NCBI GenBank assembly: GCA_003259005.1
Contig: QLII01000001.1
Span: 5,695,001 to 5,759,000 of the forward strand
DNA from: Spirosoma telluris
GTDB taxonomy: Bacteria > Bacteroidota > Bacteroidia > Cytophagales > Spirosomataceae
Length of the DNA stretch: 64,000 nt
Reading direction: 5' to 3'
Part shown: positions 9,553 to 18,390 of the stretch, in pieces
How the letters are laid out: each line of letters opens with the position of its first letter
Position numbering within the stretch: position 1 is the first letter of the stretch
Made by a program: the position numbers and the translations under genes
Notes under the pieces: generated by a model
What the model was told of the DNA's origin: nothing
Seen by the model: only the letters and a program-made list of their open reading frames with translations
The model's database searches: none

Positions 9553-10626
9553 ATGAAAATTGCATTAGTTACGGGTTCCGCTGGTTTGATTGGTAGTGAA
9601 GCCGTTGCCTTTTTTGCTGATAAATTTGACCTTGTTGTCGGGATTGATAATAACATGCGGCAGTACTTCTTTGGGGCAGATGGCTCAACAGAATGGAACC
9701 GCAATCGACTGGCCGATGCGTATACGAATTACCACCACCGTACTGCCGATATTCGGGAAGTGCCGCAGTTGGAGGTAATTTTTAAAGAATTTGGCACCGA
9801 TATTAAACTGGTCTTACACACCGCAGCCCAGCCAAGTCACGACTGGGCCGCTCGTGAGCCCTTTACCGATTTCGGGGTGAATGCTGTTGGAACCCTCAAC
9901 ATGCTCGAAATGACCCGGCTTCATTGCCCCGAAGCGGTCTTTATCTTCACCTCCACGAATAAAGTTTACGGCGATAATCCGAATTTCCTGCCGTTGATTG
10001 AAACGGAAACGCGTTGGGAAATTGATCAGAACCACCCTTATTTCGAGAATGGTATTGATGAGCACATGAGCCTCGATCATACGAAACACTCGGTCTTTGG
10101 TGCGTCAAAAGTGGCTGCCGACATTATGGTGCAGGAGTATGGCCGCTATTTTGGTATGAATACCGGCGTATTCCGGGGAGGTTGCTTGACCGGTCCGAAC
10201 CACTCAGGAGCCCAGTTGCATGGTTTCCTTTCGTACCTGATGAAATGTGCGATTACTGGGAATCAGTACACCATTTTTGGCTACAAAGGCAAACAGGTTC
10301 GCGACAACATTCACAGCTGGGATCTGGTGAACATGTTCTGGCATTTCTATCAGAATCCGCGCCCGGGCGAAGTATATAACGCTGGTGGTGGTCGTTATGC
10401 AAACTGCTCGATGATCGAAGCCATTGCCCTTTGTGAAGAAATTTCGGGCAACAAAATGAATTATCAATATTCGGAAACTAACCGGAGTGGCGACCATATC
10501 TGGTACATTTCTGACCTGACAAAATTCAAACGGCATTACCCGAATTGGGACTGGACATTCGATTTGAAAGAAACAATGAGCCAGATTCACGATAGCATGG
10601 CCGCGCGTTTGTCTCCCGTAAAATAA
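9553..10626 (+). CDS. NAD-dependent epimerase, CDP-paratose 2-epimerase-like
   Basis: 357-residue extended SDR enzyme. The NAD-binding motif TGSAGLIGSE is at residues 7-16. TSTNKVYGDNPN and YNAGGGRYANCSMIEAI are characteristic of the CDP-paratose (tyvelose) 2-epimerase subgroup, and length also fits. Those enzymes invert C2 of a CDP-dideoxyhexose. The catalytic YxxxK is here FGASK: Phe182 (codon 10096-10098) stands where Tyr is expected and Lys186 is kept. So activity or substrate may differ from the named family. It heads a same-strand group with a beta-propeller protein, an oxygenase-like protein and glycosyltransferases. The epimerase fold is certain; the substrate is not. Confidence 0.8.
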   Translation: MKIALVTGSAGLIGSEAVAFFADKFDLVVGIDNNMRQYFFGADGSTEWNRNRLADAYTNYHHRTADIREVPQLEVIFKEFGTDIKLVLHTAAQPSHDWAAREPFTDFGVNAVGTLNMLEMTRLHCPEAVFIFTSTNKVYGDNPNFLPLIETETRWEIDQNHPYFENGIDEHMSLDHTKHSVFGASKVAADIMVQEYGRYFGMNTGVFRGGCLTGPNHSGAQLHGFLSYLMKCAITGNQYTIFGYKGKQVRDNIHSWDLVNMFWHFYQNPRPGEVYNAGGGRYANCSMIEAIALCEEISGNKMNYQYSETNRSGDHIWYISDLTKFKRHYPNWDWTFDLKETMSQIHDSMAARLSPVK

Positions 10627-10669
10627 GTGCGGTTTAAGAAATTGAACCTGTACGCAATACCTGAATTTA

Positions 10670-11620
10670 ATGATCTGGCAAAAAAAAGGACTGATTTATA
10701 AACCGGATGGCTCGCAGCCATTCAGCCGAACCCATGCCCAGGTTCCGTTTGGCTATCCTATGCAGGATAAGTTGCGGGTTTATTTCTCCACACGCGATGA
10801 GAACGTATCATCGGCAGTGTCATTTGTTGAACTGAACCCCGACAATCTTTCTGAAGTAGTCTATATTCATGATAAGCCCTGCCTAACAAAAGGAGCAGTT
10901 GGCATGTTTGACGAAACAGGAACAATGCCTTCCTGGTTTTTACCGGTTGGTGACGAAATCTGGTTATACTATACCGGCTGGAACAAAAGCGAAACGGCTA
11001 GTTACCGGCTTGGTATTGGACTGGCCATTAGTCGGGATGGCGGATTGACCTTTGAGCGGAAATTTACGGGACCTTTGCTCGATCGGTATATGTTTGATCA
11101 GGTTTGGGTGGCCCAGCCCTGCGTCATGCGCGAAGAACAGGCAGACGGTTCTATTCGATGGCGGATGTGGTATTTGTCCTGCACCAAAATTGAAGTGATC
11201 CAGGGTCATCCTGAGCCTTTTTACGATGTAAAATATGCAGAGTCGGAAGATGGTATTCATTGGGAGCGTACCGGGCAGGTTTGCGTAGGGTACGATGAGT
11301 TTACGGATGCCATCGGGCGACCTACTGTATACAAAGACGGGAATTTGTACAAAATGTATTTTTCCTATCGCAATGCAACCAACTACCGGACCGATGTACA
11401 GCGTAGTTATCGTATTGGCTATGCCGAATCGGAAGATGGTATAAACTGGGTGCGAAAAGACGAATTAGCCGGTATCGAACGGTCGGCTGATGGCTGGGAC
11501 TCAATGATGATGGACTATTGTCACATTTTTCCGCATCAGAATCAGTGGGTTATGTTTTACAACGGAAACGGCTTCGGAGCATCGGGATTTGGCTATGCCA
11601 CTCAATCAAAAACTGACTAA
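10670..11620 (+). CDS. Five-bladed beta-propeller glycosidase-like protein
   Basis: 316 residues with repeated blade motifs of the GH43/GH32/GH130-type propeller: GLAISRDGGLTFER, VKYAESEDGIHWER and IGYAESEDGINWVR. The SEDG-IxW pattern recurs as in sucrase/arabinanase-like propellers. There is no signal peptide, so the protein is probably cytoplasmic, which is unusual for a glycan-degrading enzyme. It sits 43 bases after the epimerase and before the oxygenase-like gene, so a biosynthetic or tailoring role, such as acting on an activated sugar, is plausible. Catalytic residues cannot be assigned with confidence. It could also be a catalytically dead propeller. Confidence 0.6.
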   Translation: MIWQKKGLIYKPDGSQPFSRTHAQVPFGYPMQDKLRVYFSTRDENVSSAVSFVELNPDNLSEVVYIHDKPCLTKGAVGMFDETGTMPSWFLPVGDEIWLYYTGWNKSETASYRLGIGLAISRDGGLTFERKFTGPLLDRYMFDQVWVAQPCVMREEQADGSIRWRMWYLSCTKIEVIQGHPEPFYDVKYAESEDGIHWERTGQVCVGYDEFTDAIGRPTVYKDGNLYKMYFSYRNATNYRTDVQRSYRIGYAESEDGINWVRKDELAGIERSADGWDSMMMDYCHIFPHQNQWVMFYNGNGFGASGFGYATQSKTD

Positions 11621-11692
11621 AATCAGGATCATGGCGTTTGCATTTTATCTAGGCAGCCGCCTACTTTGTACCAAATCAGTAAGCGAATAACC

Positions 11693-12505
11693 ATGAAAGA
11701 AGTAGCAAAATACCTCATAAAAGTTGATGCTCAATTCAAGGATGGCCAGATCGTGCCCGAGATTCCGTATGAAGAGGTAATGCGGTTAGTTAACGAGCCG
11801 AATATTGTCATTATTAAAACAGGTATCCCAGAAGAAACGCTTCGTGGCGTCATTGAAGCTACCCATGCGTGGGCTGCCAAGACCCCTTTAGCCGAAGCCC
11901 CCGATCCATTCGATAATAATCAGCATAAGCAACGATTGCATATTGCCAAGATTCAACAGGCTCCGCAGTTGTTTCACGATCATACCTTTGATGCCATTCT
12001 TGATCTTGAAGAACCTACTAAACAGGCGCTGTTGAACGTTTTTACACCGTTGCGCCAGTTCTGGAATAACCTGACGGGTAATAATGAAGAGTATGGTATC
12101 CGTAAAGGGCAACCTTACTTCCACCCTCAGGTAACGCATTACCCACTAGGAGGTAGCTTCTTTGGGCGACACTGGCACCCGCTTAATCCGCAAAAAGTAG
12201 GCACCATTCTGGCGCTGAATCAGTACGGAAAAGATTACAATTCGGGTGGTACAGGTTATGTTATCAATGACCATATTATTGAAACAGAGGGTTTTCAGGA
12301 TATGGGAGATATTATTTTGTTTCGGTATGATCTGCCGCACTGGGTTAGTCCGTCGAGCTTTGCGGACCGTTTCAGTTGGGATGATCCCGCTGGTCGCTGG
12401 GTGGCTATCCTGCCCTTCTACGATCCCTGGGCTAAACCCGCTGAAAAAGACGAACCTCAGGGTTGGAAAGCCCATATTCAAACGGCTAAAGAAGTCACCG
12501 TATAG
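11693..12505 (+). CDS. Putative Fe(II)/2-oxoglutarate-type oxygenase
   Basis: 270 residues from the ATG at 11693; the TTG further upstream at 11666 is not needed. The second half looks like a double-stranded beta-helix: GRHWHPLNPQKVGTILALNQ, then GGTGYVIN, then GDIILFRYDLPHWVSP, then GRWVAILPF. The second His (in LPHWVSP) and the Arg in GRW occupy positions usual for the distal metal ligand and the 2OG-binding Arg. The first ligand pair is less clear (HWHPLN). The order and spacing fit 2OG oxygenases of the phytanoyl-CoA hydroxylase type, but I have no exact family. In this cluster it could hydroxylate a sugar or lipid carrier. A terminator follows. Confidence 0.5.
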   Translation: MKEVAKYLIKVDAQFKDGQIVPEIPYEEVMRLVNEPNIVIIKTGIPEETLRGVIEATHAWAAKTPLAEAPDPFDNNQHKQRLHIAKIQQAPQLFHDHTFDAILDLEEPTKQALLNVFTPLRQFWNNLTGNNEEYGIRKGQPYFHPQVTHYPLGGSFFGRHWHPLNPQKVGTILALNQYGKDYNSGGTGYVINDHIIETEGFQDMGDIILFRYDLPHWVSPSSFADRFSWDDPAGRWVAILPFYDPWAKPAEKDEPQGWKAHIQTAKEVTV

Positions 12506-12528
12506 GAAATAAGCCGATCGTAGTCAAC

Positions 12529-12571
12529 TAGGAGGTATAAGGAGAGCTTCTTCCCATATACCTCCTATTTT
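12529..12571 (+). terminator. Hairpin terminator
   Basis: Perfect 11-bp arms TAGGAGGTATA (12529-12539) and TATACCTCCTA (12557-12567), followed by a T-rich stretch. It lies between the oxygenase-like gene and the first GT2 gene. Confidence 0.7.
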
Positions 12572-12591
12572 ACTACCTATTAAAAATCATT

Positions 12592-13476
12592 ATGATAAAA
12601 GTTAGTGTCCTGATAATCACCTATAACCAGAAAAATTTCATCCGAGAGGCCATTGATAGTGTCTTGGTCCAGAAGACGACATTTCCTATTGAAATATTAG
12701 TTGGCGATGATTTTTCGACCGATGGTACACGGGAGATTATTCAGGAATACGAACGCCAGTACCCTGGTCTGGTTATTGGTGTGTTGCATCCGCACAACAT
12801 GGGTAAAAACGGCGGTATTAACTTTCTGGAAACGCTGAAGCTTGCCAGGGGCGAATACTATGCGTTAATCGATGGAGATGATTATTTAACGAATCCGTTG
12901 AAACTCCAGAAACAGGCCGACCTGCTGGATGCGCACCCAGATTATTCAATGACATTTCATAATGCGTTGATTACCTATGAAGACGGTAGTCCATCGCATG
13001 TGCTCAACGGAGAGGATATGAAGCCGTTTTATACGGTTGATGATCTGATTGGTGAAGATGAAATCTGGTTTATGGCTACATCGAGTACGATGTACCGAAA
13101 TAGTATTAAAGAGTATCCAGCCTGGTTTCGAGAGTCGTCGAGTGGCGACATTCCGCGATTGATTCTGAAAGCTAAACTTGGTAAGATTGGCTATATTCCT
13201 GAGGTCATGTCTGTCTATCGAAAGAATCGTGCGGGTGCCAGTTTTCATGATAATTACCAAAATGAAACTTTTCTGCGGAATCGGATTCAGATGTACAGCG
13301 ATATTAATCAGGAACTCGATTACCGCTATGATGCCATTCTGCGCCGGAATATGGCTCGTTATTACCGAATGATGCTGGATGCCAAGCAATATAAAGATAG
13401 TTATTTTCGTCGGGCGCGGCTCGCTGTCAAGTATTTATATATGGCAAAACCTGGCTGGGATAAAGCAAAAATGTAA
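12592..13476 (+). CDS. Glycosyltransferase family 2
   Basis: 294-residue GT-A fold enzyme. The N-terminal VSVLIITYNQKNFI and the nucleotide-binding VGDDFSTDGT precede the metal-binding IDGDDYLTNP (DxD, about residues 97-106). There are no membrane helices, so it is probably a cytoplasmic or membrane-associated transferase using a nucleotide-sugar donor. The donor and acceptor are unknown. It lies between the oxygenase-like gene and a second GT2 gene, which supports a polysaccharide or glycoprotein decoration pathway. The frame is intact. Confidence 0.88.
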   Translation: MIKVSVLIITYNQKNFIREAIDSVLVQKTTFPIEILVGDDFSTDGTREIIQEYERQYPGLVIGVLHPHNMGKNGGINFLETLKLARGEYYALIDGDDYLTNPLKLQKQADLLDAHPDYSMTFHNALITYEDGSPSHVLNGEDMKPFYTVDDLIGEDEIWFMATSSTMYRNSIKEYPAWFRESSSGDIPRLILKAKLGKIGYIPEVMSVYRKNRAGASFHDNYQNETFLRNRIQMYSDINQELDYRYDAILRRNMARYYRMMLDAKQYKDSYFRRARLAVKYLYMAKPGWDKAKM

Positions 13477-13603
13477 TTAGAGACTATATTGTGCCAGGGC
13501 CAGTAGCTAAACTTTATAGCACGTTGCGCCTATTACCACATCGGTAGGCGATGCGGGATAGATTATAACACGAATCGCGGATGTTGACCGCACATGACCG
13601 TAT

Positions 13604-14374
13604 ATGAAATTAAGCGTAGTTATTCCTGCTTATAACGAAGAAGAGTCGTTGCCGCCAACGCTGCGAATACTCTATCAGACATTGGCTAAACATGGAATCC
13701 CTCATGAAATCTGCGTTACCAACGATAACTCAAAAGATGGTACCCTGAAGGTGCTTGAGCAGTTGGCCGCCACCGAAATCCCAACGCTGGTGTACTATAC
13801 CAATCCTGGGCCTAATGGATTTGGATACGCAGTACGATATGGTCTGGAGCGCTTTTCAGGCGATTGTGTGGCCGTATTTATGGCCGATCTATCGGACGAT
13901 CCCGAAGATTTAGTGAAGTTTTATCATAAGATGCTGGAGACAGATGTCGATGCTGTGTTCGGGTCGCGATGGGGAAAAGAGGGTAAAGTAATTGACTACC
14001 CGGAGTTGAAAAAATTTATCAATCGTATCGCCAACTTCATTGTCCGAATGGTAATGGGGATCAAATACAACGATACCACTAACGCCTTCAAGCTTTATAA
14101 ACGCGAGACAATCGAAGGGATAAAACCGTTTCTGGCCCCTCACTTTAATCTAACCGTCGAATTACCCTTGAAGGCCATTGTACGGGGCTACAGCTATGCT
14201 GTTGTGCCCAATAGCTGGACAAATCGGAAATACGGCGAATCAAAGTTGAAAATTAAAGAAATGGGTAGCCGGTACTTCTTTATTCTGATGTACTGCCTGA
14301 TCGAAAAACATTTCTCTCAGGGAGATTTTCGCAAAAAATCAACTACAACTCCAGCCCAAGCGGTTAGTCGGTGA
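13604..14374 (+). CDS. GT2 glycosyltransferase, dolichol-phosphate mannosyltransferase-like
   Basis: 256 residues. LSVVIPAYNEEESLP at the N-terminus and MADLSDDPEDL (near residue 92) match the DPM1/polyprenyl-phosphate glycosyltransferase group. The GSRWGKEG and later NRKYGESKL motifs are also usual there. It lacks the C-terminal membrane helices of the longer family members. Such enzymes transfer a sugar from a nucleotide donor to a polyprenyl phosphate at the inner face of the membrane. The product would suit a GT-C enzyme such as the putative one at 7793-9413. That link is an inference. Confidence 0.82.
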   Translation: MKLSVVIPAYNEEESLPPTLRILYQTLAKHGIPHEICVTNDNSKDGTLKVLEQLAATEIPTLVYYTNPGPNGFGYAVRYGLERFSGDCVAVFMADLSDDPEDLVKFYHKMLETDVDAVFGSRWGKEGKVIDYPELKKFINRIANFIVRMVMGIKYNDTTNAFKLYKRETIEGIKPFLAPHFNLTVELPLKAIVRGYSYAVVPNSWTNRKYGESKLKIKEMGSRYFFILMYCLIEKHFSQGDFRKKSTTTPAQAVSR

Positions 14375-14388
14375 GGTAGTGAAAGTAT

Positions 14389-14468
14389 GTGGAGTCGGTG
14401 GAGTGAGTGAAGTAAGTACCCGAAGCATCAAGTCTTATTACTTACTTCACTCACTCCACCGACTCCAC
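14389..14468. repeat. Perfect 30-bp inverted repeat, GAGTGA family, between converging genes
   Basis: Arms 14389-14418 and 14439-14468 are perfect complements around a 20-base loop. The arms are built from GGAGTGAGTGAAGTAAG words. A second shorter complementary pair lies outside (GGTTAGTCG 14362-14370 and CGACTAACC 14468-14476). It fills the gap between converging genes, so it can act as a bidirectional terminator, but there is no U-tract. The words recur at 27435-27540 and 30476-30548. Confidence 0.75.
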
Positions 14469-14470
14469 GA

Positions 14471-14919
14471 CTAACCAAAAATTCCCTTCAGTCCTGGAAT
14501 CTGATAAAAGGCGAGTGTTTGAATGACGGCCCAGATAACGCCACTAATGAGCATATAGAGGAATAAGGGCCCCGCTTAACACCGAAGGATATAGCAATGA
14601 TGGTGCCGCCAATCGGGGTTAGAATCAACGGGGTTAGTAGTGCAATACCCGTCAGTCCCGCCCGCTTCCAGATGCGGATAGCTAATCGGGTCCGTTTTGT
14701 AAATCGTTTGGGGGGACGCGTGTCAGGTCGATAGCGTTGCCACAAGGCTCGCAAAGCCGCTCCTGCGTAGGAGACCACCACCACACTCAACATCATCCCT
14801 AAGGTCGTACAAATTGCTGTTTCAAGCCATGATAATCCCAGCGCGACCCCCGAAAGTGGTCCTCCAACGAATTTGATTGTGCTGGCAATGATGACGGAAA
14901 TGTATTTGGCAATATGCAT
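14471..14919 (-). CDS. Small integral membrane protein (one frameshift)
   Basis: The uncorrected frame ends at 14488 with a hydrophilic, implausible tail (SSICSLVALSGPS). One extra base at GGGCCCC (14567-14573) gives KRGPLFLYMLISGVIWAVIQTLAFY and a stop at 14471, which completes a hydrophobic helix. The corrected protein has about 149 residues and four membrane segments, with a charged loop (RYRPDTRPPKRFTKRTR) in the middle. The GVALGLSWLETAICTTLGMM and LTPIGGTIIAISFG motifs resemble small export/DedA-like membrane proteins, but I cannot name a family. It converges on the GT2 gene across a palindrome. Function unknown. Confidence 0.55.
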
Positions 14920-14972
14920 GACTGTGGTTTGTACTGGAACAACGACGTAAATGTATCCGTTGTTTAGTTAAT

Positions 14973-15935
14973 ATGCCGCTGATTCATTCTGCTTACGCTG
15001 GGCCACCGGCCTATCAATATAACGGACATTTGCAGACTGTCATTCCCAGTCTCACACGTAAAGTAACTGGCGTTACCTACGAACGTGAGCGACTGACGCT
15101 ACCCGACGGCGACTTTGTTGATCTGGATTGGATAGATAAGGGCCAAAATCGTCTGGTTGTTCTAACCCATGGGCTGGAGGGCGACAGTAGTCGGCAATAT
15201 ATGCTCGGTACCGCAAAACTATTTGCTCAGCAGGGATATGACGTATTGGCCTGGAATTGCCGTTCATGCAGTGGCGAAATGAATCGGGCATTTCGGCTCT
15301 ATAATCACGGTGAAATTGGTGATTTAGGCGAGGTTATCAAGCAGGCTTTGCGAACAAAACGCTATACTGAAGTTGCACTGGTTGGGTATAGTATGGGAGG
15401 GAACATTACCCTAAAATACCTTGGTGTGCATGGGAAGCAACTCCCCGATGTTATTAAAGTGGGGGTTGCTGTTTCTGCTCCAACTGATTTAGGTGCCAGT
15501 GCTGTCCTACTCGACCGACCGGCCAACCGATTTTATAGAAATCGGTTTATGAAAAAATTGACTGCCAAACTAAATCAGAAAGCCAACCGTTTTCCCGGCC
15601 GACTGGACATGGCTAAGTTGCAGCAGGTAAAGAAATGGCGGGATTTCGATGAGTTTTTTTCGGCCCCAGTTAATGCGTATGCCGATGCTGAGGATTTCTA
15701 TACGCAGGCATCAGCCGTTAATTTTATGCCGGGTATTGCAGTGCCTACACTGCTATTAAATGCCCAGAACGACCCGTTGCTATCGCCCGAATGTTCACCG
15801 GCCTGGCTAGTAGAGTCGCATAAGTCTATCTTTCTGGAAACACCCCGAACGGGAGGTCATGTTGGTTTTCAGATCGCTCGGGATGTGCATACCTACGCAG
15901 AACGGCGGGCATTGGCATTTACGCAAGGGAACTAA
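14973..15935 (+). CDS. YheT-like alpha/beta hydrolase
   Basis: 320 residues. The N-terminal YQYNGHLQTVIPSL is the mark of the YheT/COG0429 hydrolases. The oxyanion region LTHGLEGDSSRQY is followed by the nucleophile elbow VGYSMGGN (Ser near residue 144). The acid and His follow in NAQNDPLLSPE and TGGHVGFQ. Length matches YheT (about 320-340). Family members are predicted cytoplasmic esterases or hydrolases of unknown substrate. The gene diverges from the small membrane protein and converges on the MerR-like gene with only nine bases between them. Confidence 0.88.
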   Translation: MPLIHSAYAGPPAYQYNGHLQTVIPSLTRKVTGVTYERERLTLPDGDFVDLDWIDKGQNRLVVLTHGLEGDSSRQYMLGTAKLFAQQGYDVLAWNCRSCSGEMNRAFRLYNHGEIGDLGEVIKQALRTKRYTEVALVGYSMGGNITLKYLGVHGKQLPDVIKVGVAVSAPTDLGASAVLLDRPANRFYRNRFMKKLTAKLNQKANRFPGRLDMAKLQQVKKWRDFDEFFSAPVNAYADAEDFYTQASAVNFMPGIAVPTLLLNAQNDPLLSPECSPAWLVESHKSIFLETPRTGGHVGFQIARDVHTYAERRALAFTQGN

Positions 15936-15944
15936 TCGAAGCGC

Positions 15945-16818
15945 CTAACTGGCTGCAATCCGGATCAATTCATTGATATGATTAATAATATGCGTATTGT
16001 CGGGGCTTTCAATATCCTGACCAACAACCTGGTATCCTGTCAGCAGTATCTGAGAATCTGAAAACGTAGTAGCCAGCCGATTGACGAATGGCTGTACTTC
16101 ATGATTTGACGGATGCGAGGTAAGAACTGTAAACAGGAATTCAGGTTTATGCCGTTCATAGGCGAACACCAATTCCTCAAAGGGTAAACTTTGCCCTAAG
16201 TAAATGACCTTATGAGAACGGGCCCGAATAATATAATTGGCAAATAATAAGCTGATTTCGTGAAATTCTCCTTCAGGTAGAAAGAGCAGGTATTTTTTGC
16301 CGCTTGCCTGGGGCTTACGCTGCCCGTCTATAGCGACAATAAGTTTCTGCCGGATCAGGTTCGTAATAAAATGCTCCTGCGCCGGGCCAATTGACGCGGT
16401 TACCCACAGTGTACCAATGCGATTTAAAAATGGATAGATGATATTTATCATCGTATTTTCAAATCCAAACTGACTGATATTGGTGTTGATAATCTTTTCA
16501 AACCGATCCTCATCCAGATCAAGCATAGAAAGCGTAAGGGCGTGAATTTGATCGGATAAGTGACCTGCCGATCAGACACTTTGATTACTTCTTTATATAG
16601 CTCGTCGGGCGATAGTTTCGAGATTTCCGAAATCTTGTAGCCATGATCCTTCAATAGAGAAATATTCAGGACGAGCTTCAGGTCCTGGTCGTCGTACGTC
16701 CGGATGTTGGTATCCGTTCGCTGGGGGAGATAATTGCATAGCGCTGTTCCCAGATGCGCAGTGTATGGGCCTTTATGCCCGAAAGTTGTTCTAGATCTCT
16801 TATGGAATACGTACTCAT
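15945..16818 (-). CDS. MerR-family regulator with B12-binding-like C-terminal domain (two frameshifts)
   Basis: The start ATG at 16818 opens a MerR helix-turn-helix (YSIRDLEQLSGIKAHTLRIWEQRY). A base lost at G5 (16723-16727) breaks the frame before RTDTNIRTYDDQDLKL, the second part of the HTH. A second loss lies within about 16550-16575; the best repair reads VTLSDQIHALTLSMLDLDED. The rest (about 200 residues) is the B12-binding-2 plus B12-binding fold of LitR/CarH-like regulators, with GTLWVTASIGPAQEHF and a Rossmann-like half. The cobalamin DxHxxG motif is not evident, so light or B12 sensing is doubtful. Two separate lesions in one gene fit the window-wide single-base loss. Confidence 0.75.
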
Positions 16819-17059
16819 GAGCTGTTGGTACAAGTAAACGCTATGAACCCATAAAGAATGCTATAGAGAACGAAGGGAATTTAGTCTCACACTCATATGA
16901 TTCTAGGCGATAGAACCATACTATGGGTAGTTTGTTTAATGTTTTCTGAAAAACTATGAACAAAATTACCGCTTAATACGTAGAAAACAAATCCAGGCAA
17001 CCAGTCAAAGATGCTAATCTTACAGATAAGCGTCTGAAAAGCTGGGAGAATACATAAAA

Positions 17060-17085
17060 AAAAGCCCTGATTTATCAGGGCTTTT
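17060..17085 (-). terminator. Terminator downstream of tRNA-His
   Basis: Perfect 11-bp arms AAAAGCCCTGA (17060-17070) and TCAGGGCTTTT (17075-17085) around a TTTA loop. Read on the minus strand a T-rich run follows, so it ends the tRNA-His transcript. Confidence 0.8.
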
Positions 17086-17090
17086 AAGAG

Positions 17091-17165
17091 GGTGAAAGAC
17101 GGGGCTCGAACCCGCGACCTCCGGAACCACAATCCGGCGCTCTAACCAACTGAGCTACAATCACC
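17091..17165 (-). tRNA. tRNA-His (GTG)
   Basis: The minus strand folds as a class I tRNA. The anticodon arm CCGGA-TTGTGGT-TCCGG has anticodon GTG. The D arm (GCTCAGTTGGTTAGAGC) and T arm (GTTCGAG) are normal. The extra G(-1) expected for tRNA-His is encoded at 17165 and faces C73. In the acceptor stem, positions 5-6 (TT) face 67-68 (TT), giving two adjacent U-U mismatches, which is odd. CCA is not encoded. A terminator follows. Confidence 0.88.
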
Positions 17166-17188
17166 ATTTTTGAGAGTGCAAAAGTAAT

Positions 17189-17260
17189 GAATAATGGATA
17201 ATGTACAATGAATAATGATCTATTAATTAAAAATTACTCATTGTACATTATCCATTATTC
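17189..17260. repeat. Perfect 23-bp inverted repeat downstream of sodA
   Basis: Arms 17189-17211 and 17238-17260 are perfect complements around a 26-base AT-rich loop. The arms use GAATAATGGATAATG words. The element starts 6 bases after the sodA stop (minus strand), and TTTT follows on that strand, so it may terminate sodA. Confidence 0.7.
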
Positions 17261-17266
17261 AATCAA

Positions 17267-17881
17267 TTACGCTTGCTTGCCCTGCTGGTACCGTTTTTCG
17301 GCAGCACTCCAGTCTACTACGTTGAAATAGGCGGCAATGTAATCTGGCCGACGATTCTGATACTTTAGGTAATAGGCGTGTTCCCAAACGTCGAGACCAA
17401 TAATGGGGAAGCCTTTCACTTCGGCAATATCCATTAATGGGTTATCCTGGTTGGGCGATGAGGTAATGGCCAGTTCGCCTTCGGGCGTTACGATCAACCA
17501 GGCCCAACCCGAACCAAACCGCGTGGTTGCTGCTTTGGTGAACTCTGCCTTGAACTCATCAAACGAGCCAAATTTCTGATTGATTGCCTCAGCCAGTGTC
17601 CCGGTTGGTTGGCCACCGCCACTACCTGAAATTGTATTCCAGAACAGGGTGTGGTTATAATGACCACCCCCATTATTGCGAACAGCAACGGGTGCCTTGC
17701 TAACAGTTGCCAGTAAGTCTTCAATGGATTTATTTTCCATCTCGGTACCTGCAATGGCATTATTCAGGTTCGTCACGTAAGCATTGTGGTGCTTGCCGTG
17801 GTGAATTTCCATGGTCTGCTTGTCAATATTCGGTTCGAGCGAATCACTTGGGTAAGGAAGCGGATCTAATACAAAAGCCAT
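17267..17881 (-). CDS. sodA: Superoxide dismutase (Mn/Fe)
   Basis: 204 residues, the usual length. Metal ligands are visible in order: the first His in KQTMEIHHGKHHNAYV, the second in NHTLFWN, then Asp and His in DVWEHAYYLKYQNRRPDY. GSGWAWLIVTPEG is also typical. It converts superoxide to oxygen and hydrogen peroxide in the cytoplasm. Mn versus Fe cannot be settled by eye. It appears to be a single gene, ended by the inverted repeat at 17189-17260. The symbol sodA is used as the generic one. Confidence 0.93.
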   Translation of the reverse strand: MAFVLDPLPYPSDSLEPNIDKQTMEIHHGKHHNAYVTNLNNAIAGTEMENKSIEDLLATVSKAPVAVRNNGGGHYNHTLFWNTISGSGGGQPTGTLAEAINQKFGSFDEFKAEFTKAATTRFGSGWAWLIVTPEGELAITSSPNQDNPLMDIAEVKGFPIIGLDVWEHAYYLKYQNRRPDYIAAYFNVVDWSAAEKRYQQGKQA

Positions 17882-17938
17882 TGTATTGATTAGTTAGAAT
17901 GTAAGATTATTCGGTTGAGTTAACAAGCCGATTCCAAA

Positions 17939-18382
17939 TTATGTTCTTAGACGATTAAAAAACTTTGCCAGTAATGCCTGACTTTCGTCGGCTAATATAC
18001 CTGTTTCCAGTCTGGTTTTCGGATGGAGTACTAACGGTTGAACCCGGCTATAGCCACGTTTGGGGTCAGTTGCGGCAATGACTAGCCGACCAAGCTGTGC
18101 CCAGAATAAAGCGCCCGCGCACATCACACATGGTTCCAGAGTTACATATAAGGTGCAGTCAGTCAGGTATTTACTGCCTAAATAATGTGCCGCTGCCGTA
18201 ATCGCCATAAGTTCAGCATGCGCCGTTACATCGGCCAGCTGTTCAGTTTGATTGCGAGATTTCGCGATAATACGGTTACGACAAACAACGAGGGCGCCGA
18301 CAGGAATTTCGCCATTATCGTAGGCTTCTTCTGCCATACCAAGCGCAATTTCCATAAAGTATTCGTCAGGCATGAGCGTCAT
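17939..18382 (-). CDS. tadA: tRNA-specific adenosine deaminase
   Basis: 147 residues with the cytidine/adenosine deaminase zinc site: HAELMAI holds the His and the catalytic Glu, and TLEPCVMCAGAL holds the two Cys. The N-terminal segment DEYFMEIALGMAEEAYDNGEIPVGALVV is typical of TadA. It deaminates A34 to inosine in tRNA-Arg(ACG). The start at 18382 is used; MPDEY at 18373 is an alternative. The 5-prime end lies only 9 bases from a 31-bp palindrome that separates it from the large secreted protein gene, so its promoter must overlap that palindrome or it is read through from upstream. Confidence 0.9.
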   Translation of the reverse strand: MTLMPDEYFMEIALGMAEEAYDNGEIPVGALVVCRNRIIAKSRNQTEQLADVTAHAELMAITAAAHYLGSKYLTDCTLYVTLEPCVMCAGALFWAQLGRLVIAATDPKRGYSRVQPLVLHPKTRLETGILADESQALLAKFFNRLRT

Positions 18383-18390
18383 TAGGCAGT

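Noticed and set aside
16893..17132. 79-residue minus-strand frame over the tRNA-His region
   Set aside because: It reads through a tRNA gene and its terminator.
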